The translations under genes were made by a program, and so were the position numbers. This document shows, piece after piece, positions 46,625-55,455 of a DNA stretch of 64,000 nt; within the stretch, counting starts at the first letter, position 1; every line of letters starts with the position of its first letter. The stretch lies in the NCBI RefSeq assembly GCF_900109575.1, contig NZ_FOAF01000003.1, forward strand, positions 490,628-554,627. Direction: 5' to 3'. The DNA comes from Olivibacter domesticus (GTDB lineage Bacteria > Bacteroidota > Bacteroidia > Sphingobacteriales > Sphingobacteriaceae). The notes under the pieces are model-generated. The model did no database searches, had not been told where the DNA came from, and worked only from the letters and a program-made list of their open reading frames with translations.

Positions 46625-48247
46625 CTAAAATTTAGCTGATAATACGCAACTTAAGCGATATCTCTTTACGCTATCGATTGCGTTGTATACTTCGAAATAC
46701 ACAATATATATTCCTAAAGGTAACGCTTGGCCTTGATCGTTCAGACCATCCCATAAAAGTTCTCCTTCTGTACTCAAGGAATGATTACGATATAAATGCC
46801 GTACAACCCTTCCTTGTTCATTGTAGATATAGGCATTTGCCATGATTCCACTTGTGTTGAAATGATAGTTTATATGTAAATAATCTTCAAAACCATCGTG
46901 ATCAGGCGAAAATGTTTTTGAATTTAACCAGACATCGTTTTGATGAGGGGTGGAAGGTGCATATTGTGAGTTTTTATAACCTGGGGTAGCATAGCCCACC
47001 GTTGCGGCAGCAGAGGTAAAATTGCCCGGTGCATTGGTTTTTTCTTCAAAAGACCTTCTTTCTAACGAGACACCTTTAGGGTTTTTTATAAATGGATGGT
47101 GCATAGTCTCCTCGTAGTCTAGTCTATCTATGATTATTTTGTTGCTGATTAAGGCTATGATTCCATCTTTGTTATTCATTTGAGGCATGGAAGACATTTC
47201 AATAAAGGCATTTGAGTTCGGTGTATGATATGCTTGCTGTATCAGAGATGGATCTCTTGTTAATACGATATATTCTTTTGGAGAAATGGTAGTAAACTCG
47301 TTACTGATAATATGCGTTGAACGGATGCTATCTGGGGCTAAAATTCGTGCAAGCTGTAAGTCCTGCAGATCATATTCTTTATCTGAATTGTTATAGATTT
47401 CGACAAACGTCGCACTGCCTGTTTTTGGATTTGGAAGTATTTCATTGATCAAAATATCACCTGGTTGTGGAGTACGGGGTAGCGGACTTTCTCCATCTGT
47501 TGGATTTTTCTCCAGTGGTTTTATCATAAAGTAATGGATGCTGAATTTTTGTTGATTAGTAGCAGAATAGTTAATAAGGAATCCCGCGTAATGACTACTA
47601 CGGTAGGTTCTATTATAAACGGCGCTATCCCCCTCGGATGATGTTAGCACAGTGAACTTACCGTTGTTGTCTTCATCGGTGTAAATTTTCCAGTAACCAA
47701 GTTTGTCATGTGTTATCCTGACCTTTGCTCTAAAAAACTCATCTTTATTTTCAAGAGGCCTACTCCGAAAAACGCTTCTTCTAATAGTACCACTCTGTTG
47801 CCATATTTGATAAGTATGTTGATTTTGCGAACCATCTATTTGTAAATGATAGCCGTTATGGTCGGTTAAGAGATGCTGTTTATCAGCGGTTAAAAATACT
47901 TTTATATTGTTCTGCACACTAAGGGCAGTTTCAACTTCAAGGCCGATTTCCCATAAGGTATTATCTATTTGAACATTGGGATGACTTAATGCGATAGGGC
48001 TTAGGTATGCTCCGGTTATCTGTAACCGTTGGTTTTTTATTTCAAACTTTTCTCGACTACCTTTCCATAAATGGGACAGCTGAGGGGCGCGAAAGAGTTC
48101 AATAACGGAAGCATTGGTGGTGTCATCGGGTAGAAGCTTTTTAAGTGTATCTTTTCTATTGTCCGTTAGTGCATTAGGTTTGACGGCATTCGCATCCTGA
48201 AAGAAAAAGAGCAAGGGTATCAATAGAAAATAGTGAACTTTTGTCAT
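46625..48247 (-). CDS. secreted lamin-tail-domain protein with C-terminal gliding/FlgD-type domain
   Basis: A 540-residue exported protein. ATG 48247 opens a signal peptide (MTKVHYFLLIPLLFFF to NA); an earlier codon at 48322 would bury it. A jelly-roll-like part covers about 50-260, a lamin-tail domain about 270-410 (GDILINEILPNPKTGSATFVEIYNN-type start, GVSLERRS near its end), and the C-terminal 100 residues resemble the gliding-motility or FlgD-Ig type domain (TFSPDHDGFEDYL, LLWDGLNDQGQALPLGIY). The C-terminus may be a type IX secretion signal, though that is inference. Function unknown. Confidence 0.75.
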   Translation of the reverse strand: MTKVHYFLLIPLLFFFQDANAVKPNALTDNRKDTLKKLLPDDTTNASVIELFRAPQLSHLWKGSREKFEIKNQRLQITGAYLSPIALSHPNVQIDNTLWEIGLEVETALSVQNNIKVFLTADKQHLLTDHNGYHLQIDGSQNQHTYQIWQQSGTIRRSVFRSRPLENKDEFFRAKVRITHDKLGYWKIYTDEDNNGKFTVLTSSEGDSAVYNRTYRSSHYAGFLINYSATNQQKFSIHYFMIKPLEKNPTDGESPLPRTPQPGDILINEILPNPKTGSATFVEIYNNSDKEYDLQDLQLARILAPDSIRSTHIISNEFTTISPKEYIVLTRDPSLIQQAYHTPNSNAFIEMSSMPQMNNKDGIIALISNKIIIDRLDYEETMHHPFIKNPKGVSLERRSFEEKTNAPGNFTSAAATVGYATPGYKNSQYAPSTPHQNDVWLNSKTFSPDHDGFEDYLHINYHFNTSGIMANAYIYNEQGRVVRHLYRNHSLSTEGELLWDGLNDQGQALPLGIYIVYFEVYNAIDSVKRYRLSCVLSAKF

Positions 48248-48418
48248 AGCAATTGGTTTGTTTGTTGATTTACTAGGGTGATAAAGGTTTATAGCTATTA
48301 GGTTTAACGGTGCTGTTTCCAAGATACCAAAAAGGAAATGATTTTTATAATAAGGAACACGCTAAAAGGAAGAATGAACAAAGTGAACGGGTTCTTTTTT
48401 ATAGTTTTGTTATTTTTT

Positions 48419-48448
48419 CAAATTTTAGCGCTAAAATTTGTATGTTTG
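48419..48448 (+). promoter_or_regulatory. 22-base perfect palindrome abutting the asd promoter -7 box
   Basis: CAAATTTTAGC (48419-48429) and its exact complement GCTAAAATTTG (48430-48440) form an uninterrupted palindrome. TATGTTTG (48441-48448), a TAnnTTTG match, follows directly. The palindrome thus occupies the spacer of the promoter and looks like an operator for a dimeric repressor. The start codon is 50 bases on. Confidence 0.6.
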
Positions 48449-48497
48449 GCAGTTAAAAATAAAATTCAATAAAAAATTAAAATTTTAAAAGAGAACA

Positions 48498-49487
48498 ATG
48501 AAAGTTGCAATTGTTGGCGCTACCGGCCTAGTGGGTTCGGAGATGTTAAAAGTTTTAGCAGAGCGCAATTTCCCAGTTACAGAATTAATTCCGGTAGCCT
48601 CAGAAAGAAGTAAGGGTAAGGAAATTGAATTCAAGGGAAAGAAGTACAAGGTGGTAACACCCAACGAAGCAATTGAGTTGAAACCTCAAGTAGCATTATT
48701 TTCTGCTGGTGGCAGTACTTCAACCGAGTATGCACCAAAATTTGCGGAAGCGGGTATTACAGTTATTGATAACTCTTCTGCTTGGAGGATGGACCCGACC
48801 AAGAAATTAGTAGTTCCAGAAGTAAATGCAGAGGTGCTTACAGTGGGCGACAAGATCATCGCTAATCCAAACTGTTCTACGATACAGATGGTAGTGGTGT
48901 TGAAACCCTTGCATGAAAAGTATAAGATAAAAAGGGTAGTAGTCTCTACATACCAATCCGTTACAGGAACGGGCGTAAAAGCTGTTCAGCAATTAAATGA
49001 TGAACGTGCGGGAAAAGAGGGAGAAAAAGCTTATCCTTATCAAATAGACTTAAATGTCATTCCTCAAATAGATGTATTTCAAGAAAATGGATATACAAAA
49101 GAAGAGATGAAGATGATTAAGGAAACGAATAAAATCATGGGTGATGACAGCATTCGGGTAACGGCAACAACTGTTCGTATTCCTGTAATAGGTGGGCATT
49201 CGGAAGCTGTCAACATAGCGTTTGAGCAGGATTTTGATCTTCAGGAAGTGCGCGAATTGCTTGCAAATCAAAGCGGGGTGATTGTTGTAGACGATCCGAC
49301 TAATTTGAAATACCCGATGCCGAAAGATGCCCATGGGAAAGATGAAGTATTTGTAGGACGTATTCGCAGAGATGAAAGCCAGGACAAAACACTAAACCTT
49401 TGGGTTGTAGCTGATAATCTTCGAAAAGGTGCTGCGACTAATGCCGTGCAGATTGCAGAATACCTTGTGAAAAAGCAGTTAATTTAG
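48498..49487 (+). CDS. asd: aspartate-semialdehyde dehydrogenase
   Basis: Asd reduces aspartyl phosphate to aspartate semialdehyde with NADPH, the branch point to lysine/diaminopimelate, threonine and methionine. The 329 residues match the family. Marks: N-terminal VAIVGATGLVGSEML (NADP loop), catalytic C126 in NPNCSTIQ, VVSTYQSVTGTG, and IPVIGGHSEAV with the active-site histidine. A palindromic site overlaps its predicted promoter, and a very long terminator follows, so it is a single-gene unit. DapF of the same pathway is at the other end of the window. Confidence 0.96.
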   Translation: MKVAIVGATGLVGSEMLKVLAERNFPVTELIPVASERSKGKEIEFKGKKYKVVTPNEAIELKPQVALFSAGGSTSTEYAPKFAEAGITVIDNSSAWRMDPTKKLVVPEVNAEVLTVGDKIIANPNCSTIQMVVVLKPLHEKYKIKRVVVSTYQSVTGTGVKAVQQLNDERAGKEGEKAYPYQIDLNVIPQIDVFQENGYTKEEMKMIKETNKIMGDDSIRVTATTVRIPVIGGHSEAVNIAFEQDFDLQEVRELLANQSGVIVVDDPTNLKYPMPKDAHGKDEVFVGRIRRDESQDKTLNLWVVADNLRKGAATNAVQIAEYLVKKQLI

Positions 49488-49489
49488 TT

Positions 49490-49556
49490 GATAATACATA
49501 AATATAAAAAGGGAAGGTGTCATTAACATCTTCCCTTTTTATATTTATGTATTATC
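49490..49556. terminator. terminator with a 27-base perfect stem after asd
   Basis: The arms 49490-49516 and 49530-49556 are exactly complementary over 27 bases, around a 13-base loop. The GGGAAG/CTTCCC core near the loop and the T run (TTTTT) in the descending arm look like a terminator, extended outward by 21 AT-rich paired bases. It begins 3 bases after the asd stop. Confidence 0.8.
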
Positions 49557-49623
49557 TTAGGGCCTGTTTTGTATTGTAAAAGATTAAATTTAGCACATCC
49601 TTTTTGTAAAAATGAAATAGATT

Positions 49624-50436
49624 ATGTTAAAACTGAAAAACCGTATCATAACTTCTTTTTTTCTTGTAGTTTTTATTTTTGGATTAACTGTAACAGTTAC
49701 CCAAGCGAAAAAAAAGGGACTATTACTGAAAATTCTCACCTATAATATCCATCATGCTAATCCACCATCAAAACCTGAGTTTATAGATTTAAAAGCAATT
49801 GCGAAGGTGATTAATGAAAAGAAACCAGACTTAGTTGCCTTACAGGAAGTGGATGTTAATAATCGGCGATCAGGCTCAGAACTGGACCAGGCGAAAGAAT
49901 TAGGGCGTTTAACCGGCATGCATCATTTTTTTGTGAAGGGAATAGATTATGAAGGAGGAGCCTACGGCATAGCCGTTCTCTCAAAGTTTCCTATCCTTAA
50001 AGTAGACAGCTTGCGTTTACCGATGGCGGAAGGAAGTGGTGGAGAACCCCGAGTGCTAGCTGTCGTGACGGTTGAGCCCGAAAAAGGCAAACCTGTTTCT
50101 TTTGCCTGTACGCACCTGGATTTGAAAGAACAGAATAGAATCCTTCAGTCTGCAGCAATTTCCGACAAGCTAAATCAATATAAACATCCAGTGATTTTAT
50201 GTGGCGATTTTAACGCCAAGCCAGGATCTGATGTTATCGACTATTTTGATCAATATTTTTCAAGAACTAAGGTGGAAGGGGCTGCAGCATTTACTATCCC
50301 GGAGAAAAATCCAGATAGGGAAATTGATTTTGTGATGTATAAGCCTAAGACCGCTTTCAAACAGAAAAAACACCTGGTAATACAGGAGCCTTACGCGTCA
50401 GACCACTTGCCTGTATATGTGGAGTTAGCGCTTTAA
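49624..50436 (+). CDS. secreted endonuclease/exonuclease/phosphatase-family protein
   Basis: A 270-residue exported hydrolase. The signal lies in residues 1-28 (FFLVVFIFGLTVTVTQA). The EEP-fold motifs are present: LTYNIHHA near the start, DLVALQEVD with the metal-binding Glu, CTHLDL, LCGDFNAKPGS and the C-terminal SDHLPV. Family members cleave nucleic acids, sphingomyelin or phosphoinositides, so the substrate is not certain. The dacB-like gene starts 13 bases later, so the two are probably cotranscribed. Confidence 0.88.
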   Translation: MLKLKNRIITSFFLVVFIFGLTVTVTQAKKKGLLLKILTYNIHHANPPSKPEFIDLKAIAKVINEKKPDLVALQEVDVNNRRSGSELDQAKELGRLTGMHHFFVKGIDYEGGAYGIAVLSKFPILKVDSLRLPMAEGSGGEPRVLAVVTVEPEKGKPVSFACTHLDLKEQNRILQSAAISDKLNQYKHPVILCGDFNAKPGSDVIDYFDQYFSRTKVEGAAAFTIPEKNPDREIDFVMYKPKTAFKQKKHLVIQEPYASDHLPVYVELAL

Positions 50437-50448
50437 ATAAAATAACGG

Positions 50449-51873
50449 ATGAAGAAAATTTTATTGTTTTTTTCTGCACTCGCAATGTTGGCTTATACAT
50501 CGGGTCTTCATGCACAAAGCTTGAAGCAAAAAATAAGCAATGCATATCAATTGTTTGAAAATGATCTAAGTCTTCAACATGGCATATCTTCTTTAACAGT
50601 ATTAAATGCTAAGACGGGAGAAATTGTCTTCTCCAAAAATGCAGAAATCGGTCTAGCGACTGCCTCGACTCTTAAGACGATTACTTCTGCCGCTGCCTTT
50701 TATCTTTTAGGTACTGATTTTACCTATCAAACGGATTTACTTTACAATGGAACAATAAGCGCAGATGGAACGCTGAATGGCGATATTATCATTAAAGGGA
50801 GTGGCGACCCTTCTCTTGGAAGTGATCGTTTTGAGAAGACAAAGGAGTCCTTATTATTAGAAACATGGTCAAACGTTATTAAACTTGCGGGCATAAAGAA
50901 AATCAAGGGAAGCATTATAGCAGACGATAATATCTATGGCGGCCAAACAGCTGGGCCAAGATGGATATGGCAAGATTTGGGTAGTTACTATGGTGCGGGA
51001 ATCTCTGGCTTGAACTGGCGTGAGAATTTAGTGGATGTTAAACTACGAGCCGGAATAAAGTCAGGTGATGCGACGACTTTAGTTGCAACCGCACCAAATA
51101 TTTCTTACTTAAAGTTAGTGAATGAGTCTACCACAGGGCCGATCGGATCTGGCGACAAAGTTTATCCTTATTCGTCGCCGTATTCATCTATAATTTATTT
51201 ACGTGGAACTTATGGTGCCGATTTAAAGAAAGCGGTGCAAATCGCCCTACCGGATGCTGCATATGATGCGGCCTTGAGACTTCAACTAGCGCTCGAAGCG
51301 AAAGGAATTCAAGTAAGCCGTCCAGCTACCACAGGTAAGGCCTTGTATATTTCGGGCAGGGTAAATCCGCTCGTTGGAAAAGTGTTGACAACACATGTTT
51401 CGCCCACTTTGCAAGAATTGGTTTATTGGTTTAATCAAAAAAGCATTAACTTATACGGGGAGGCTTTATTAAAGTCAATGGCCTTAAAACAACAGAAAGA
51501 GACGACAACAGAAGAAGCCGCTGAACTGCTGCGAGATTTTTGGGTAAATAAGTTAGGGATTTCAAAAGGTGCTATACGGATTTTTGATGGTAGTGGTCTT
51601 TCTCCCGAGAATCGAGTAACAACGATGGCGATGGCCCGCATATTGACATCGATAAAGAAAGAAACATGGTTTGACAGCTATTATAAGAGCCTGCCTGTAT
51701 ATAATGGCATGAAAATGAAAAGCGGCACAATTGGAGGTGTTTTAGGGTATACCGGCTATCAACATTCATCGGGAGGGGAGGATTTGGTATTTAGTTTGTT
51801 AGTAAATAATTATGAGGGGACTGCCTATAATATGCGGCAGAAGATGTTTAAGCTGTTAAATGTTTTAAAGTAG
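50449..51873 (+). CDS. dacB: D-alanyl-D-alanine carboxypeptidase/endopeptidase, PBP4 (S13) family
   Basis: A 474-residue periplasmic penicillin-binding protein that trims or opens peptidoglycan cross-links. The signal ends at HAQ (23). The three active-site motifs are present: SxxK at S73-K76 (TASTLKTIT), SxN in KSINLYGEALLK, and KSGT (KMKSGTIGGVLGYTGY). The inserted domain between the first two motifs and the length are usual for S13 enzymes. It lies directly after the EEP-family gene. Confidence 0.93.
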   Translation: MKKILLFFSALAMLAYTSGLHAQSLKQKISNAYQLFENDLSLQHGISSLTVLNAKTGEIVFSKNAEIGLATASTLKTITSAAAFYLLGTDFTYQTDLLYNGTISADGTLNGDIIIKGSGDPSLGSDRFEKTKESLLLETWSNVIKLAGIKKIKGSIIADDNIYGGQTAGPRWIWQDLGSYYGAGISGLNWRENLVDVKLRAGIKSGDATTLVATAPNISYLKLVNESTTGPIGSGDKVYPYSSPYSSIIYLRGTYGADLKKAVQIALPDAAYDAALRLQLALEAKGIQVSRPATTGKALYISGRVNPLVGKVLTTHVSPTLQELVYWFNQKSINLYGEALLKSMALKQQKETTTEEAAELLRDFWVNKLGISKGAIRIFDGSGLSPENRVTTMAMARILTSIKKETWFDSYYKSLPVYNGMKMKSGTIGGVLGYTGYQHSSGGEDLVFSLLVNNYEGTAYNMRQKMFKLLNVLK

Positions 51874-51946
51874 GTGCTTATTAAAAGAAATTGACTGCTA
51901 TGTGATTTACAAAAAGCCAACCATAGTAACTAATAACTAAATTAAG

Positions 51947-51954
51947 TATCTTTG
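51947..51954 (+). promoter_or_regulatory. predicted -7 box of ispH
   Basis: TATCTTTG, a TAnnTTTG match, ends 4 bases before the ATG, implying a nearly leaderless transcript. No TTG lies at the usual distance. Confidence 0.5.
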
Positions 51955-51958
51955 CAAA

Positions 51959-52807
51959 ATGGATTTCAATTTACAAGTCACTATCGATAAGGATTCCGGT
52001 TTTTGCTTCGGGGTAGTGTATGCTATTGATATGGCCGAAGAAATCCTGGAAGAAGATGGTTATTTGTATTGCCTGGGAGATATTGTTCACAATGATGAGG
52101 AAGTAGCACGGTTAAAAGCGAAGGGGCTCAGAATTATATCACATGAAGACCTACCTCAGTTAAAAAATGAAAAAGTACTAATTAGAGCGCATGGGGAATC
52201 TCCCGATACTTACCGTATTGCACTTGAAAACGATATTACTTTAATAGATGCTTCTTGTCCTGTTGTATTGAAACTACAGCACCGAATTAAAACTTCCTAT
52301 GATGATAATGAGAAGATTCTGATTTTTGGAAAGCACGGTCATGCCGAGGTTATTGGCCTGCAAGGTCAAACAAACAATGAAGCAATTGTTTTTCAGGATA
52401 TTGCCGAGCTAGAGGATGTAGAGCTTCCCGATAAATTTACCCTATACAGTCAAACCACTAAAAGTACAGATAAGTTTTATAGCATAAAAGATGAACTGTT
52501 GCGAAGAGGGTATGAGGTAAAGGCAAATGATACCATCTGCAGGCAAGTATCAAATCGTTATGAGGATCTTGCGACGTTTGCAAAACAATTCGATAAAATT
52601 GTTTTTGTATCGGGTAAAAAATCAAGCAACGGCAAAGTGTTGTATGATGTATGTTTGCGACACAATGAGCATAGTTATTTTATCTCAGATCCTCAAGAGC
52701 TCAAACAGGAGATGTTTAAGAAGAATGAAACGGTAGGAGTTTGTGGCGCAACTTCCACGCCCATGTGGTTAATGCAAAAGGTAAAAAATACCTTGGAGCA
52801 ATTATAA
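51959..52807 (+). CDS. ispH: 4-hydroxy-3-methylbut-2-enyl diphosphate reductase
   Basis: IspH is the last enzyme of the non-mevalonate isoprenoid pathway; it reduces HMBPP to IPP and DMAPP using a 4Fe-4S cluster. The 282 residues match. Cluster cysteines are C16 (SGFCFGV), C100 (DASCPVV) and C193 (NDTICRQ). Other family marks are RAHGESP, KHGHAEVIG and the C-terminal CGATSTP. A -7 box lies just before the start. The next gene, hemH, has its own promoter. Confidence 0.96.
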   Translation: MDFNLQVTIDKDSGFCFGVVYAIDMAEEILEEDGYLYCLGDIVHNDEEVARLKAKGLRIISHEDLPQLKNEKVLIRAHGESPDTYRIALENDITLIDASCPVVLKLQHRIKTSYDDNEKILIFGKHGHAEVIGLQGQTNNEAIVFQDIAELEDVELPDKFTLYSQTTKSTDKFYSIKDELLRRGYEVKANDTICRQVSNRYEDLATFAKQFDKIVFVSGKKSSNGKVLYDVCLRHNEHSYFISDPQELKQEMFKKNETVGVCGATSTPMWLMQKVKNTLEQL

Positions 52808-52871
52808 ATGCGTAATTTATCATACAAACCTCACATTATTTTACAGTAAAATCAAAGCCCTATCTATTTTG

Positions 52872-52879
52872 TAACTTTG
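52872..52879 (+). promoter_or_regulatory. predicted -7 box upstream of hemH
   Basis: TAACTTTG matches TAnnTTTG; the TTG box is unclear. It lies 146 bases before the hemH ATG, leaving room for a leader of about 140 bases. Confidence 0.45.
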
Positions 52880-53024
52880 CACCGGTTTATTTCTTTTTAA
52901 AAGATTTTATAAACCAATTTTTCATTAGAACGTTATTGATGGAAATAAAACGGAAGCCTTAATAAAGCCAATGGTTCCCGTTTTACATGAATAGAATTAT
53001 TTACAGAAAATTGTTTGCTAATTA

Positions 53025-54074
53025 ATGAAGGCAAAAAAAGGAGTATTGTTAATCAATCTGGGGACCCCCGATAGCCCAAAAGTATCTGACGTTAGAAAAT
53101 ATCTAGATGAATTTTTAATGGATGGAAGAGTTATTGATATTGGGACAATTCAACGTAATTTATTGGTGAGAGGCGCTATTGTTCCTTTTAGAAGTCCGAA
53201 AACCGCAAAACTTTATAACGAAATATGGGATAAGGAAAAGGGGTCTCCTTTGTTGTATATTAGTGAGTTACAGGCGGATCTCTTGCGAAAGGAATTGGGC
53301 AGTGATTATCAAGTGGAGTTAGCTATGCGGTATCAGAAACCTTCCATAGAAGAAGCGCTGCAACGGCTAAAATTAGCCCTGGTGGATAGCATTCAAATAA
53401 TCCCGTTATTTCCTCAATATGCTTCAGCAAGTACGGGATCAGTTATTGAGAAGGTAATGAAGCTTATGGCTACATGGCATGCTTTTCCAAGGATTTCAAT
53501 TATCAATCAATTTTATGATAATGAGCTGATGATTGAAGCCTTTGCCGATAATGCACAAGAAAAGGAGCCCGAAAAGTATGATCATGTGCTTTTCAGTTTT
53601 CACGGTTTACCGGTAAGGCAATTAAAAAATGTGGATAATTCGGGTAAACACGGTTGTGCGGCGCCTTCGTGTTGTGCACAAATAACAACAAGCAACAAGT
53701 TCTGCTATGCTGCCCAGTGTTATGAAACAGCTCGATTAATTGCAGCTAAAATACAGGTTAACAAAGAGAAATATACCGTTTGCTTCCAGTCTCGTCTAGG
53801 CAAAGATCCTTGGGTACAACCCTATACCAGCGATGTTTTAGTAGACTTGGCAAAAAAGGGTGTTAAACGCCTGCTTGTTCTTTGTCCCGCCTTTGTGGCA
53901 GACTGTTTGGAAACGCTTTATGAAGTTACCGAAGAATATGGGCAGGAATTTAAAAAACTTGGCGGCGAGCATGTTGAGTTGGTGCCTAGTTTAAATGACC
54001 ATCCTAAGTGGATAGAAGCACTTAAGCAGATGGTGCTTGCCAACGAAATGGAATCATTAAAAGCTACTTATTAG
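53025..54074 (+). CDS. hemH: ferrochelatase
   Basis: HemH inserts iron into protoporphyrin IX, the last step of protohaem synthesis. The 349 residues fit. Marks: LLINLGTPDSP at the start, PLFPQYASASTGS, catalytic H193 in FSFHGLP, and CFQSRLGKDPWVQPYT with the second active-site region LLVLCPAFVADCLETLYE. Cysteine-rich segments (GCAAPSCCAQ) are found in some bacterial ferrochelatases. The metallophosphoesterase gene follows 30 bases later. Confidence 0.96.
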   Translation: MKAKKGVLLINLGTPDSPKVSDVRKYLDEFLMDGRVIDIGTIQRNLLVRGAIVPFRSPKTAKLYNEIWDKEKGSPLLYISELQADLLRKELGSDYQVELAMRYQKPSIEEALQRLKLALVDSIQIIPLFPQYASASTGSVIEKVMKLMATWHAFPRISIINQFYDNELMIEAFADNAQEKEPEKYDHVLFSFHGLPVRQLKNVDNSGKHGCAAPSCCAQITTSNKFCYAAQCYETARLIAAKIQVNKEKYTVCFQSRLGKDPWVQPYTSDVLVDLAKKGVKRLLVLCPAFVADCLETLYEVTEEYGQEFKKLGGEHVELVPSLNDHPKWIEALKQMVLANEMESLKATY

Positions 54075-54104
54075 AGCGGTTGAAAATTATTACAGGATTT
54101 ACGG

Positions 54105-55394
54105 ATGAAACTTATTCTCTTCAATGCTTTTGTGTTACTTATAATAGATTTCTATATCTATGTTGCTTTGCGCAGAAGTACACTCAAATGGGCCAATAGC
54201 AATCTTTTTAAGATGCTCTGGTGGGGATACAGTTTTGTATTGCTTATTGGCGTAATAGTGGGTATTTATTTTAATATTCCCCTAATGGTAAGATCAGTGG
54301 TGTTGGTTGCCTTTTTTCTGACGTTCACTAGCAAAGTTTTCTATGTACTGGTACTCCTCATAGATGATATCAGAAGGGGGTGGGTCTGGGCGGGCAGAAA
54401 ACTACTTAATAAAAGAGAGGCTAGTGAACTTCGTTTGGAAGATGAACCAATTTCTTCCACCACGTTGGATGAAAAACCTAACACAATAAATAGATCGCAA
54501 TTTCTAACGCGAGCAGGTATACTGGTGGCAGCGGTGCCATTCGCAACACTCAGTTGGGGAATTGCTGTGGGCGGGTACGATTACAGGGTACGTAGACAAA
54601 AATTATATTTACCCAACTTACCAAGTGCATTTCATGGCATGAAAGTAGGCCAGATATCGGATATACACTCCGGTAGCTTTTATAATAAAAGCGCGGTTCA
54701 GGGTGGTATTGACATGTTACTTGGGGAAAAGCCTGATGTGATTTTTTTTACAGGTGATTTAGTGAATAATAAGGCGGAAGAAATGCGCAATTATCAAGAC
54801 CTGTTTACAAAAGTACAAGCGCCTTTAGGTGTTTTTTCCACTTTGGGAAATCATGACTATGGTGATTATTTCTACGGAAAGGAAGATAGTCCTGAAAAAA
54901 GGAGGAACCTCAAACATGTCAAAGAGATCCATAAAGTAATGGGTTGGGATTTATTATTAAATGAGCATAGAAAATTACAGGTAGACAATGAAAGTATTGG
55001 TATATTGGGTGTGGAAAATTGGGGAACAGGGCGTTTTCCTAAATATGGAAAAATTGACTTGGCTAAACAAGGTACAGAAGATCTACCCGTAAAACTTTTG
55101 CTTTCTCATGATCCTTCGCATTGGCGTGCACAGATTCTTAATAATAAAGATATTGACGTGATGTTCGCCGGGCATACACATGGTATGCAGTTTGGTGTGA
55201 GAGGTGAGCATTATCAGTGGAGTCCTGCAGAATATGTCTATGATGAATGGGCCGGCTTATACCAAGAAGGTCACCAGCGACTGTATGTAAATGTAGGTTA
55301 TGGGTTTTTGGGATATCCTGGTAGGGTTGGTATTTTACCTGAAATTACAATTTTTGAATTGGTGAAAGGGAAGCAACCTGTATTGACGGTATAA
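54105..55394 (+). CDS. membrane-anchored metallophosphoesterase
   Basis: A 429-residue calcineurin-like hydrolase. The first 150 residues hold two or three membrane helices (LILFNAFVLLIIDFYIYVAL, YSFVLLIGVIVGIYF, VVLVAFFLTFTSKVFYVLVLL). A further hydrophobic segment at about 140-160 precedes the phosphoesterase domain. Metal motifs are DIHSG (SDIHSGSF), GDLVNN, GNHDYGDY and GHTHGMQF. It resembles the YaeI/PgpB-unrelated membrane phosphoesterase group, whose substrates (lipid or UDP-sugar phosphates) vary, so substrate is not assigned. It probably shares a transcript with hemH. Confidence 0.88.
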   Translation: MKLILFNAFVLLIIDFYIYVALRRSTLKWANSNLFKMLWWGYSFVLLIGVIVGIYFNIPLMVRSVVLVAFFLTFTSKVFYVLVLLIDDIRRGWVWAGRKLLNKREASELRLEDEPISSTTLDEKPNTINRSQFLTRAGILVAAVPFATLSWGIAVGGYDYRVRRQKLYLPNLPSAFHGMKVGQISDIHSGSFYNKSAVQGGIDMLLGEKPDVIFFTGDLVNNKAEEMRNYQDLFTKVQAPLGVFSTLGNHDYGDYFYGKEDSPEKRRNLKHVKEIHKVMGWDLLLNEHRKLQVDNESIGILGVENWGTGRFPKYGKIDLAKQGTEDLPVKLLLSHDPSHWRAQILNNKDIDVMFAGHTHGMQFGVRGEHYQWSPAEYVYDEWAGLYQEGHQRLYVNVGYGFLGYPGRVGILPEITIFELVKGKQPVLTV

Positions 55395-55455
55395 AACAGA
55401 AATTCTGTAACATATATTTCTTTTATGGGTCTTAATAGCAAATATCTGATTTGCT

